The notes under the pieces were generated by a model. That model ran no database searches, was not told the DNA's origin, and saw only the letters and a list, made by a program, of their open reading frames with translations. The translations under genes and the position numbers were made by a program. Below, piece after piece: positions 1-6,490 of a stretch of 6,735 bases of DNA; position 1 is the first letter of the stretch, and each line of letters starts with the position of its first letter. Origin of the DNA: an uncultured Prevotellaceae bacterium (GTDB taxonomy: Bacteria > Bacteroidota > Bacteroidia > Bacteroidales > Bacteroidaceae); the NCBI GenBank assembly GCA_946403615.1, contig CAMJAO010000119.1, forward strand, positions 1-6,735. Direction: 5' to 3'.

Positions 1-50
1 AAATTTATTAAATAGGTTTGAATAATGCTGCCATCTCGTGACAGCGGCTG

Positions 51-58
51 CAAAGGTA
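51..58 (-). promoter_or_regulatory. Probable leftward Bacteroidetes-type promoter (-7 box)
   Basis: On the minus strand this reads TACCTTTG, an exact match to the Bacteroidetes -7 pattern TAnnTTTG. Nineteen bases upstream (78-81) is TTTT, three of four matches to the TTTG -33 element. It would drive a gene starting left of the window. The box match is seen directly; activity is inferred. Confidence 0.5.
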
Positions 59-243
59 CTGCAAAATTTAAGAATTAAAAAATTCTAAAAATAGAAAACC
101 GATGTTTTTGGATTAATTAACATTTTTCAATGGGATAGATGTTGGATTATTAATGGATTACAAGTTCAGATACGACGGAACAGCACATCGCTGCAGATAG
201 AAAAAAAACGACGCCCTGATGTTCTTATGTCAAGAATAATATG

Positions 244-251
244 TACTTTTG
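244..251 (+). promoter_or_regulatory. Probable promoter of the MATE gene (-7 box)
   Basis: TACTTTTG matches the Bacteroidetes -7 pattern TAnnTTTG and ends 18 bases before the ATG of the MATE gene, so the transcript would have a very short leader. The -33 element is weak: only TTCT-like sequence lies near 222-225. No other promoter-like site was found before the next two genes, so this one probably serves the MATE, kinase-like and phosphoesterase genes together. Confidence 0.55.
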
Positions 252-269
252 CACCAGTTTTATTAGATT

Positions 270-1679
270 ATGGATAACAAGAAAGCGACACTCGAGTTGG
301 GCACCCGTCCTGTAGGCCGTTTGTTGGTGCAATATGCCGTGCCTGCGATTATCGCGATGACCGCTTCGAGTCTTTATAATATCATCGACCGTGCTTTTAT
401 CGGTCAGCAGGTGGGTCCGGACGCCATTGCAGGTCTGGGCGTCACCTTCCCCTTCATGAACCTGAGCGCTGCCTTCGGAGCCGCGGTAGGTGTGGGCTCC
501 TCTACGACCATCAGTGTGAAACTGGGACAGCGCGATTACTCCACGGCTCAGAACCTTCTCGGCAACACTGTGACACTCAATCTGATTATAGGAATAGCGT
601 TTGCCGTCATCAGTTTTATTTTCCTCGACCCCATTCTTCGGTTTTTCGGCGCCAGCGACCAGACGCTGCCCTACGCCCGTGAGTTCATGGAAGTCATCCT
701 GGCGGGCAACGTCATCACCCATATGTATTTCGGTATGAATGCCGTTTTGCGTGCCGCTTCAAAGCCTCGTCATGCCATGTACGCCACAATTTTCACGGTG
801 GCAATGAACATTCTGTTAGATGTCATTTTCATCTGGTGGTGGCGTTGGGGCATCCGTGGTGCCGCCTTTGCCACGATTATCTCTCAGACACTGGCCATGA
901 TATGGCAATTGTGGTTGTTCTCTGACAAGAAAGAACTGTTGCATTTGAAACGCGGCATCTACCGTCTGAAATCGCATCTGGTGAAAAACATTATCGCGAT
1001 CGGCATCTCTCCTTTCCTGATGAACGCCTGCGCCTGCCTGATTGTGATATTCATGAACAATCAGTTTGTGCGTTATGGCGGTGACATGGCTGTGGGCGCA
1101 TACTCCATATCCAACTCCATCGCCATGATGTTTGTCATGTTTGTGATGGGTGTGAACCAAGGCATGCAACCCATAGCAGGTTATAACTACGGTGCACAGC
1201 AAAACGACCGTCTGATGCGCGTATTGAAACTGTCCATTATCGCAGCCACCTGTATCATGCTCGTGGGTTGGCTCATCGCCATGTTCTTCCCCTATTATTG
1301 CGCACGTCTCTTCACGACCGACGCCACGTTGCTCAATCTGAGTATCGATGGTATTCGCATCAATATGATGCTGTTCCCCATCATCGGTTTCCAGATGGTG
1401 ATCACCAATTTCTTCCAATGTATCGGCAAGGTGAAAATCAGCATCTTCCTCTCTCTCTCACGCCAATTACTGTTTCTGTTGCCGCTGTTGCTCATCTTCC
1501 CGCCTTTCTTCGGGCTGAATGGTGTATGGGCATCACTTCCGACTTCAGACGGCATTGCCGCCATCGTGGCATTCTGCATGATGTATTGGTTTATGAAAAA
1601 ATTAAAGCCTCACCCCCAACCCATTCATCCCGAGCAAAGCTCGTCACCCCGTAGCTTTCCCGAAGGGCAAGGGGAGTGA
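270..1679 (+). CDS. MATE family efflux transporter (MepA-like)
   Basis: This is an inner-membrane cation-coupled drug or metabolite antiporter of the MATE family (COG0534, MepA-like branch), probably exporting cationic or amphipathic compounds; the substrate cannot be read from the sequence. The 469 residues hold about 12 hydrophobic segments arranged as two MatE halves, roughly residues 18-178 and 243-400. Recognisable family stretches are LELGTRPVGRLLVQYAVPAI (8-27), the GNVITHMYFGMNAVLRA region (146-162) and GMQPIAGYNYGA (298-309), the typical second-half signature. The start at 270 fits the promoter spacing, and MDNKKATLELGTRP is the usual N-terminus of Bacteroidales members. The C-terminus is odd: after MKKLK the last 22 residues (448-469, rich in Pro, Ser and charged residues) are encoded inside a structured repeat also found at 5284-5347, so the original end seems to have been replaced or extended. 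Family assignment is firm; substrate is unknown. Confidence 0.93.
   Translation: MDNKKATLELGTRPVGRLLVQYAVPAIIAMTASSLYNIIDRAFIGQQVGPDAIAGLGVTFPFMNLSAAFGAAVGVGSSTTISVKLGQRDYSTAQNLLGNTVTLNLIIGIAFAVISFIFLDPILRFFGASDQTLPYAREFMEVILAGNVITHMYFGMNAVLRAASKPRHAMYATIFTVAMNILLDVIFIWWWRWGIRGAAFATIISQTLAMIWQLWLFSDKKELLHLKRGIYRLKSHLVKNIIAIGISPFLMNACACLIVIFMNNQFVRYGGDMAVGAYSISNSIAMMFVMFVMGVNQGMQPIAGYNYGAQQNDRLMRVLKLSIIAATCIMLVGWLIAMFFPYYCARLFTTDATLLNLSIDGIRINMMLFPIIGFQMVITNFFQCIGKVKISIFLSLSRQLLFLLPLLLIFPPFFGLNGVWASLPTSDGIAAIVAFCMMYWFMKKLKPHPQPIHPEQSSSPRSFPEGQGE
1611..1677 (+). repeat. Structured dispersed repeat, copy A (overlaps the MATE 3' end)
   Basis: This segment matches 5284-5347 in order and orientation: a C-rich start, a first small hairpin, a linker, and a shared end AAGGGCAAGGGGAG. 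The first hairpin is CGAGC-AAA-GCTCG (1631-1643), the second is built on CCC-GAA-GGG (1659-1667). In copy B the first hairpin has different arms but still pairs. It lies inside the coding region, its end overlapping the TGA stop (1677-1679). It looks like a REP-like intergenic repeat; its mobility is not shown. Confidence 0.6.
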
Positions 1680-1787
1680 ATATCCCTATCAAATCTAACC
1701 TCCCAAATCACTTCACGAATGAAGTGGTATTGGCTTAACTCCTCAATTCCTTCATTCCTCAAAAGAACCCCTCAACACTAAACCATC
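1680..1787 (+). other. Intergenic gap with a hairpin, no promoter seen
   Basis: The gap holds a perfect 7-bp stem CACTTCA / TGAAGTG (1709-1715 and 1720-1726) closed by CGAA, with an outer CCAA/TTGG extension (1703-1706 and 1730-1733). No T-run follows, so it is a poor intrinsic terminator and may instead shape or stabilise the mRNA between the pump and kinase-like genes. No TAnnTTTG box was found in the gap, which suggests read-through from the MATE promoter. Confidence 0.4.
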
Positions 1788-2405
1788 ATGAAAATCATCA
1801 TCAACGTAGGCAGACAACTCGGTTCAGGTGGCCGTGTGATAGCAAAATTGTTGGCAGACGAGTTCGGTTGTCAGTTTTACGACCGCGAGATACTGAATCT
1901 TGCCGCAAAAGAAAGCGGATTCAGCGAAAAGTTTTTTGAGCAGAATGATGAGCACAAAGGCTTTTTACGGTCATTGTTCAATATACGTCTGCCTTACATC
2001 GGCGGCAATGACATCCATGACAACCGTTTCTCACAGGAGAGCCTGTTCCAGTTTCAGAGTGATGCCATTCGTCGCGCCGCCGAAGCGGGATCGTGTGTGT
2101 TTGTGGGCCGATGTGCCGATTATGTATTGCGCGACATGGAAAATGTCTTTAACATATTCATCACCGCCCCACTCGAGTACCGTATCCGTCAGGTGCGCGA
2201 GCGCCATGGTTGCGATGAGGCTGCCGCCCGGAAGATTATCACCGGACAGGAGAAAGACCGCGCCACTTATTACAACTTCTACACCGGCAAACGTTGGGGC
2301 GACAGCGCATCCTATGATCTCTGTGTCGACGCCTCTATCCTCGGTCAGGAAGAGACAGCGAAGTGGATCGCGGAGTTTATCAGAAGGAGTAAGGGAGAAA
2401 AATGA
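1788..2405 (+). CDS. Cytidylate kinase-like family protein (Cytidylate_kin2 type)
   Basis: This 205-residue cytosolic P-loop protein resembles the cytidylate kinase-like family (PF13189) common in Bacteroides and Prevotella, distinct from housekeeping Cmk. A modified Walker A, GRQLGSGGR, lies at residues 8-16, followed by YDREI (31-35), where D32 sits where nucleoside monophosphate kinases contact substrate. GRCADY is at 107-112, an arginine-rich lid region at about 132-139, and KDRATYYNFYTGKRW at 156-170; YDLCVDAS (176-183) is the usual C-terminal kinase strand. Nucleoside monophosphate phosphorylation is an inference from the family; the true substrate is not settled by sequence. It lies 108 bases after the MATE gene without its own evident promoter and overlaps the next gene by 4 bases (ATGA), which implies a shared mRNA and coupled translation. 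From memory, a MATE gene beside such a kinase is a recurring arrangement in this order. Confidence 0.85.
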   Translation: MKIIINVGRQLGSGGRVIAKLLADEFGCQFYDREILNLAAKESGFSEKFFEQNDEHKGFLRSLFNIRLPYIGGNDIHDNRFSQESLFQFQSDAIRRAAEAGSCVFVGRCADYVLRDMENVFNIFITAPLEYRIRQVRERHGCDEAAARKIITGQEKDRATYYNFYTGKRWGDSASYDLCVDASILGQEETAKWIAEFIRRSKGEK

Positions 2406-2908
2406 AAAAAATAGGCATCATCAGCGACACGCATTCTTTTTGGGATGATAAATACCTGCAATATTTCGAGCCTTGCGATGAGATATGGCATGCGGGCGAC
2501 ATCTGTTCTATGGAATTGGCAGAACGGTTGGCCGCTTTCCGCCCTTTGCGCGCTGTCTGCGGTAATTGCGACGGCGGCGACCTACGACGAATGTATCCTG
2601 AGATATTGCGGTGGAAATGCGAGGATGTGGATGTGCTGATGAAACATATCGGCGGTTATCCCGGCCGCTACGACGCTTCTATCCGGGCACGCATCTACGC
2701 ATCGCCGCCTAAATTGTTTATCAGCGGTCACTCACACATTCTAAAAGTGCAATACGACAAGACTTTAGGTCTGTTGCATATCAACCCCGGCGCAGCAGGT
2801 ATGCAAGGTTGGCAAAAAGAACGCACCCTGATACGCCTGACCATCGATGGCGACCGCTTCACCGACTGCGAGGTCATCACATTAGGAAAAGGACTGATAG
2901 GAGGATAA
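2402..2908 (+). CDS. YfcE/MJ0936-like metallophosphoesterase
   Basis: This is a 168-residue cytosolic phosphodiesterase of the calcineurin-like superfamily, normal length for the YfcE/MJ0936 group, which binds two metal ions (often Mn or Ni) and cleaves phosphodiesters in vitro. All metal-ligand motifs are visible in order: SDTH (D9, H11), GD (D33), GNCD (N55), a single H82 in KHIGG, and GHSH (H110, H112), followed by the conserved INPGA near 127-131. The physiological substrate is unknown for most of the family. The ATG overlaps the TGA of the kinase-like gene in ATGA at 2402-2405. A purine-rich run including AGGAG (2385-2389) and GGGAG (2393-2397) precedes it, one of the few Shine-Dalgarno-like contexts here, though such sites matter little in Bacteroidetes. 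It ends 35 bases short of the converging phosphoethanolamine transferase gene. Confidence 0.9.
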   Translation: MKKIGIISDTHSFWDDKYLQYFEPCDEIWHAGDICSMELAERLAAFRPLRAVCGNCDGGDLRRMYPEILRWKCEDVDVLMKHIGGYPGRYDASIRARIYASPPKLFISGHSHILKVQYDKTLGLLHINPGAAGMQGWQKERTLIRLTIDGDRFTDCEVITLGKGLIGG

Positions 2909-2912
2909 ATCC

Positions 2913-2936
2913 ATTAAGGAACTTAAAAACCTTAAT
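2913..2936. terminator. Possible weak bidirectional terminator hairpin
   Basis: ATTAAGG (2913-2919) and CCTTAAT (2930-2936) form a 7-bp inverted repeat with a 10-base A-rich loop in the 35-base gap between two converging genes. The location suits a shared terminator, but the stem is AT-rich and there is no long T-run, so the function is tentative. Confidence 0.35.
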
Positions 2937-2943
2937 AATCATA

Positions 2944-4740
2944 CTATTGACGCTTATACAACAACGTGCCCATCAACATGCGCGGTTGCGATGGATTGTA
3001 TGAGGGATTGAGCAGATCGTCGTCTGGGCGATAGTCGGGACATGAAATGCCAGCCAACCCCAAAAGCAGCATATCTAGATTGTCGGTCATGAACGGTTTA
3101 TCCCTGGCTTCACGGACTTGTTGATAAATGTCGGGATGCGTGTTTCTATAAGCGGCAGACATCCATATCCAGAAAGGTATTTCAAACTGCTGACGCACTT
3201 GGCTGTCGGTAGTCACATCCATGGTGCGTCCGAACGACTCGCCATATTCGCCACTGCCCTCATGGTCAAACATCATCTCGCCATGGTCGGGCACATAAAT
3301 GACGATGGCGTCTTTATCGGCGAAGAGCGCCACGATACGACGCATCACCTCATCGTTGTAAAGCGTGGAATTATCGTATTCAGACAAAATCTCCCGCTCA
3401 TGTTCGGTCAAGTCTGGACGATTGTAATCAGCGGCATGGAAACGGTCGTAGCCTGCAGGGTAACGCTCATTGTAATTGACATGTTGCCCCATGAGATGGA
3501 AGATGATGAGATTATGGTCGGTCTGTCGTGTGCTGAGTGAGTCATAATCCGTCAGCAAATCCTCGTCAAAATCGTGTAAGTCCGTGTTACGGTCACTGAA
3601 CTGCGACCGGCTGAGTGTGGGTTCGTTGATGATGTTGCTGCCGCCGAAATCCCATGTGTTTTGTATCGGCGACTGCACATACTGATTGGTGATGAACGTG
3701 ACATGATAACCAGCCTTTAGGAACAGTTGCGGGAAGAGCGGATAATCAGTAAATGAGCCTTTCTCGCCATATGCATAAAGCGAGAATGCAAGTTTGAACA
3801 CTTCTGAGGTCTGATGGAACGGAGCCACCACGTCCGTAAAGAAAACCATACTGCTGTCATTGGCCATGGCCGACTGCCAAGGTGTGGTGGGTTTGTCATA
3901 ACCATACACGGCGGCATGATGACGGTTGTAACTCTCGCCGATGACCAGCACGATATTGGGTGAACGAAACGAGCAACTGTCCACCTTCACCTCGTCGGCA
4001 TGCTCCACCAACGTCTCTATCTCATTTTGGGAGATACGCACCACATTGACAGCATGGAGCAGACGATAGACAGGCAGATAAAATTCTGTGACCGTGGGGA
4101 ATTTCTGCAAATAATACTGCATCTCAAGGTTGGTGTCGGCCTTGCAAATGTTATAATACAAGAAGCGTTTATCCTGCCACGCGATGAAGATGCTCAGCAC
4201 GGCAGCCACGAAACATGCGGCACCCGCTATCGGCTCTTTCTTGACAGGCAATTGCCAATGCAGCCACTTGCCTAAAGCGGACGTGGGGTTGCACCGTGCA
4301 CGGCATAGGGTTACGACGATATGGGCAACGAGAAGGGCGACAATCACGAGCACCGGGGTGCATATACTCTGCCATGTGACATATGTGGAAAGGGCCTCAG
4401 AAGCCTCGCGCGGATTGGTCTGTAAAACATTTTGCAGCAATGAGGGACCGATGGGACCACCCAGACGGTAGCAGCAAAACACATCGATGAGCGCCAATCC
4501 ATAAAATATCACATAGAGCAGCGCTCGCACCCATCCCCTGATGCGGCGGGGAATTATCATCAGCAGCGCACAAAGCACATAAAGGTCGAGAAAGAGGTCA
4601 ACAGGCGTACGGTGCTTGCCCGTGCGTAAAACCAGCAACACGCAAGCCATGCCCAGAAGATACATCCAGAAGAAGAACCAGAGGTTGTTCTTGACGGGTG
4701 CATACATCAATGTGCATATCTGTTTAAGCCATTTCTTCAT
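2944..4740 (-). CDS. EptA/CptA-type phosphoethanolamine transferase (sulfatase fold)
   Basis: This 598-residue inner-membrane enzyme has the layout of phosphoethanolamine transferases that decorate lipid A or LPS core on the periplasmic face. Five hydrophobic segments (about 22-38, 48-64, 70-88, 122-147, 170-188) are followed by a linker and a soluble sulfatase-type domain from about residue 260. Catalytic features are present: NIVLVIGES with E269 as metal ligand, then the NRHHAAVYGYDKPTTP stretch (272-287), T311 in APFHQTSEVFK as the likely nucleophile, H420 in FHLMGQH and PDHGE at 484-488 (D485, H486). Length is close to that of the family. It is transcribed alone, away from the fdtA-like gene, with a good -7 box 20 bases before its ATG. 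Known relatives lower surface negative charge and can raise resistance to cationic peptides; whether this one modifies lipid A or another glycan is not decided by the sequence. Confidence 0.9.
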   Translation of the reverse strand: MKKWLKQICTLMYAPVKNNLWFFFWMYLLGMACVLLVLRTGKHRTPVDLFLDLYVLCALLMIIPRRIRGWVRALLYVIFYGLALIDVFCCYRLGGPIGPSLLQNVLQTNPREASEALSTYVTWQSICTPVLVIVALLVAHIVVTLCRARCNPTSALGKWLHWQLPVKKEPIAGAACFVAAVLSIFIAWQDKRFLYYNICKADTNLEMQYYLQKFPTVTEFYLPVYRLLHAVNVVRISQNEIETLVEHADEVKVDSCSFRSPNIVLVIGESYNRHHAAVYGYDKPTTPWQSAMANDSSMVFFTDVVAPFHQTSEVFKLAFSLYAYGEKGSFTDYPLFPQLFLKAGYHVTFITNQYVQSPIQNTWDFGGSNIINEPTLSRSQFSDRNTDLHDFDEDLLTDYDSLSTRQTDHNLIIFHLMGQHVNYNERYPAGYDRFHAADYNRPDLTEHEREILSEYDNSTLYNDEVMRRIVALFADKDAIVIYVPDHGEMMFDHEGSGEYGESFGRTMDVTTDSQVRQQFEIPFWIWMSAAYRNTHPDIYQQVREARDKPFMTDNLDMLLLGLAGISCPDYRPDDDLLNPSYNPSQPRMLMGTLLYKRQ

Positions 4741-4760
4741 ACTTCAACTCTTTCACCGTG

Positions 4761-4768
4761 CAAAGGTA
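4761..4768 (-). promoter_or_regulatory. Probable promoter of the phosphoethanolamine transferase gene
   Basis: The minus strand reads TACCTTTG, an exact TAnnTTTG -7 box, with TTTC 19 bases upstream (4788-4791), three of four matches to TTTG. The box ends 20 bases before the ATG at 4740. Its sequence is the same as the box at 51-58. Confidence 0.6.
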
Positions 4769-4816
4769 AGGAAAATTAGAAAATTAAGAAATGAGATAAT
4801 TAAAAAAATATGAGTA

Positions 4817-4860
4817 GCTGACATGAAAGCGGTTTTTTGCTGACATGAAAAATATTTCAT
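4817..4860. repeat. 12-bp direct repeat with 22-bp period plus inverted repeat (operator-like)
   Basis: GCTGACATGAAA occurs at 4817-4828 and exactly again at 4839-4850, 22 bases apart start to start, about two helical turns. The second copy overlaps an inverted repeat ATGAAA (4845-4850) / TTTCAT (4855-4860). The pair lies in the divergent gap 22-65 bases upstream of the fdtA-like start, where a regulator could bind. No exact TAnnTTTG box was found for that gene, so an activator-dependent or atypical promoter is possible. The regulatory role is inferred. Confidence 0.4.
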
Positions 4861-4881
4861 TGTTTTTTCCGTTATGACTAT

Positions 4882-5283
4882 ATGAAAACAGAGATAGGAA
4901 GAATCATCGAACTGAAAAAGATTGTCGATCCCCGTGGCAACCTGACCGTAACAGAGGAGATGACCGATGTGCCATTTGAGATACGCCGTGTCTATTGGGT
5001 ATATGATGTGCCAAGCGGAGAAAGCCGTGGCGGACATGCCCATAAACATTGCCGTGAATTGATTGTCGCCATCAGCGGCAGTTTCCACGTCACGCTCGAC
5101 GACGGCACATCCAAAGAGACTTATCTGTTGAACCACCCCTATCAAGGCTTGGTGGTTGAGACCGGAATTTGGCGGACACTCGACGATTTCTCCTCAGGAG
5201 CCGTTTGTCTGGTCTTGGCTTCGGATTTGTTTGAAGAAGAGGACTATATCCGTGAATACGAGGAGTTTTTGAAGAGTAAATAA
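4882..5283 (+). CDS. FdtA-type TDP-4-oxo-6-deoxyglucose 3,4-ketoisomerase (WxcM-like cupin)
   Basis: This 133-residue cytosolic cupin matches the FdtA/WxcM-like family (PF05523), whose members shift the keto group of dTDP-4-keto-6-deoxyglucose from C4 to C3 on the way to 3-amino-3,6-dideoxysugars such as Fuc3NAc or Qui3NAc. Visible signatures are DPRGNLTV (16-23), PFEIRRVYWVYDVP (31-44), the active-site RGGHAHK (49-55, with H52 and H54), SGSFHVTLDDG (65-75) and FSSGAVCLVLASD (103-115); length is normal. The family has 3,4-isomerases giving galacto or gluco products, and sequence alone does not choose between them. FdtA is normally next to an FdtB-type PLP aminotransferase; none is present here, only a FemAB-like gene 86 bases downstream. 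The partner may be elsewhere or the product used differently. No clear promoter box was found upstream. Confidence 0.88.
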   Translation: MKTEIGRIIELKKIVDPRGNLTVTEEMTDVPFEIRRVYWVYDVPSGESRGGHAHKHCRELIVAISGSFHVTLDDGTSKETYLLNHPYQGLVVETGIWRTLDDFSSGAVCLVLASDLFEEEDYIREYEEFLKSK

Positions 5284-5347
5284 GACCCCGCGCCCTCCTC
5301 CCTAGCGAAGCTCGCTCACCATGGCCTGCCCAAAGGGCAAGGGGAGA
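5284..5347 (+). repeat. Structured dispersed repeat, copy B
   Basis: This is the second copy of the element at 1611-1677, in the same orientation and directly after the stop codon of the fdtA-like gene. Its hairpins are AGCGA-AGC-TCGCT (5304-5316) and TGCCC-AAA-GGGCA (5327-5339), followed by the shared end AAGGGCAAGGGGAG. The arms of the first hairpin differ from copy A yet pairing is kept. It fills most of the 86-base gap before the FemAB-like gene, where it could act on mRNA stability or attenuation. Confidence 0.6.
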
Positions 5348-5369
5348 TATTAGACTATACATAACTGTC

Positions 5370-6308
5370 ATGCAAATCGTCAGATATCAACCGGAGCGCG
5401 CCGATGAGTGGAATGCATTTGTGAAAGCATCGAAAAACGGCTCTTTCCTCATCGACCGCCGCTACATGGACTATCATCAGGAGCGGTTCAATGACCACTC
5501 ACTGATGTTTTACGACGACCAACAATTGTTGGCCGTCATGCCTGCCCATGTGGATGATGACACGCTCTACTCCCACCAAGGTCTGACATACGGCGGACTG
5601 GTTATGAGTGAGCAGTGCACCGCCAAGACCGTTTGCGAAATTTTCGAAGCACTGAATGATGACTTATGGCAGACCGGAGTCAAACGGGTTGTTTATAAGG
5701 TCATTCCCCATATCTACCACCGCCAGCCATCGGAAGAGGATTTGTACGCGCTGTTCAAAGTGTGTCATGCCCGACTCATCGGGCGCGATGTGGCATCGGT
5801 CATCCGCACCGCCGACGCAGCGAAATGGCACCGCGACAGGCGATATGCCGCCAACAAATCACACACCAACGGCATACAGGTTGATGTATGCGATGATTTC
5901 AGTGTGTTCTGGCCTATACTCACCGATAACCTCCGGCGCACTTACAATGCGCTGCCCGTACATTCTTTAGAAGAAATCCAACTGTTGCATTCGCGTTTTC
6001 CCGAACAGATACGATTGTATCTGGCGCGAAAAGACGACGGCACCCCTGTGGCCGGCACAGTGCTCTACGTCACGCCACAAGTGGCACATGCGCAATACAT
6101 TTCTGCCACTCCTGAAGGGAAGCGTCTCCATGCAGTTGATGCTCTTTATGACCGCATCATCCGTCATGACTTCGCAGACTGGCCTTATATCGATTTCGGC
6201 AAATCTTCAGAGGAAGAGGGCCGTGTGCTCAACGAGTCGCTCATCTGGCAAAAAGAGGGTTTCGGTGCACGAGCCGTGTGCTATGACCGGTATGAGTGGG
6301 AGTTGTAG
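5370..6308 (+). CDS. FemAB/GNAT-like acyl- or aminoacyltransferase
   Basis: This 312-residue protein, without signal peptide or membrane segments, has the double-GNAT look of the FemAB/BioF2-like acetyltransferase group. The N-terminal part has a QGLTYGGLVM strand-loop (70-79). The C-terminal part carries the stronger signature: PVAGTVLYV (226-234), AQYISATPEG (241-250), a helix RLHAVDALYDRIIRHDF, then YIDFGKSS (273-280) and NESLIWQKEGFGAR (288-301), the end motif typical of this family. Members transfer acyl or amino acid groups, often to cell-wall or sugar-nucleotide substrates. Placed 86 bases after the FdtA-like gene on the same strand, it may acylate the amino sugar made from the FdtA product, or another surface glycan; this is inference. 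No promoter box was found in the gap, so it is probably read from upstream. The start ATG at 5370 fits because the protein begins normally (MQIVRYQPERADEWNAFV). Confidence 0.75.
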   Translation: MQIVRYQPERADEWNAFVKASKNGSFLIDRRYMDYHQERFNDHSLMFYDDQQLLAVMPAHVDDDTLYSHQGLTYGGLVMSEQCTAKTVCEIFEALNDDLWQTGVKRVVYKVIPHIYHRQPSEEDLYALFKVCHARLIGRDVASVIRTADAAKWHRDRRYAANKSHTNGIQVDVCDDFSVFWPILTDNLRRTYNALPVHSLEEIQLLHSRFPEQIRLYLARKDDGTPVAGTVLYVTPQVAHAQYISATPEGKRLHAVDALYDRIIRHDFADWPYIDFGKSSEEEGRVLNESLIWQKEGFGARAVCYDRYEWEL

Positions 6309-6490
6309 GACTGAAAAATGTAACTCAAGATAAAACAGGCGGCACATCAACATAAAACTGTTTTACGCTCAACTTGCACTAATTTTACATAATTTAGGCG
6401 GCGCCTCAACAAAAAAAACATAAAACAAGGTTTTATATTTTGTTTTGTCTTCGGTTTGCACTAATTTTTCATAATTTAGGCGGCGTTTCG

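Larger units (their letters stand above)
1..269. other. Gene-free leader region with divergent promoter-like sites
   Basis: No convincing coding region is seen. The stretch is AT-rich and carries a leftward promoter-like box near 51-58 and a rightward one at 244-251, so it is probably the intergenic region between a leftward gene beyond the left edge and the MATE gene. A small inverted repeat, AGAATT (71-76) and AATTCT (81-86) around four A residues, lies just upstream of the leftward box. The only ATG downstream of that box on the minus strand inside the window hits a stop after eight codons, so the leftward gene must begin outside the window. Confidence 0.6.

Noticed and set aside
225..722. 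Leftward open frame antisense to the MATE gene
   Set aside because: The composition is low in hydrophobic residues and resembles no family; the plus strand encodes a well-conserved transporter, so this is a shadow frame.
816..1418. Long leftward open frame rich in His, Asp and Gln
   Set aside because: It is the antisense shadow of hydrophobic MATE codons; no start context, promoter or recognisable motif.
1703..1733. Intrinsic terminator after the MATE gene
   Set aside because: The stem is good but no T-run follows, and the next gene has no promoter of its own, so termination here is unlikely to be strong.
1900..2448. Plus-strand frame overlapping the kinase-like gene
   Set aside because: It lies in another frame of a gene with clear P-loop motifs and shows no family features.
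4753..5145. Leftward frame opposite the fdtA-like gene
   Set aside because: It overlaps the promoter of the transferase gene and a strongly conserved cupin gene on the other strand; the peptide has no recognisable motif.
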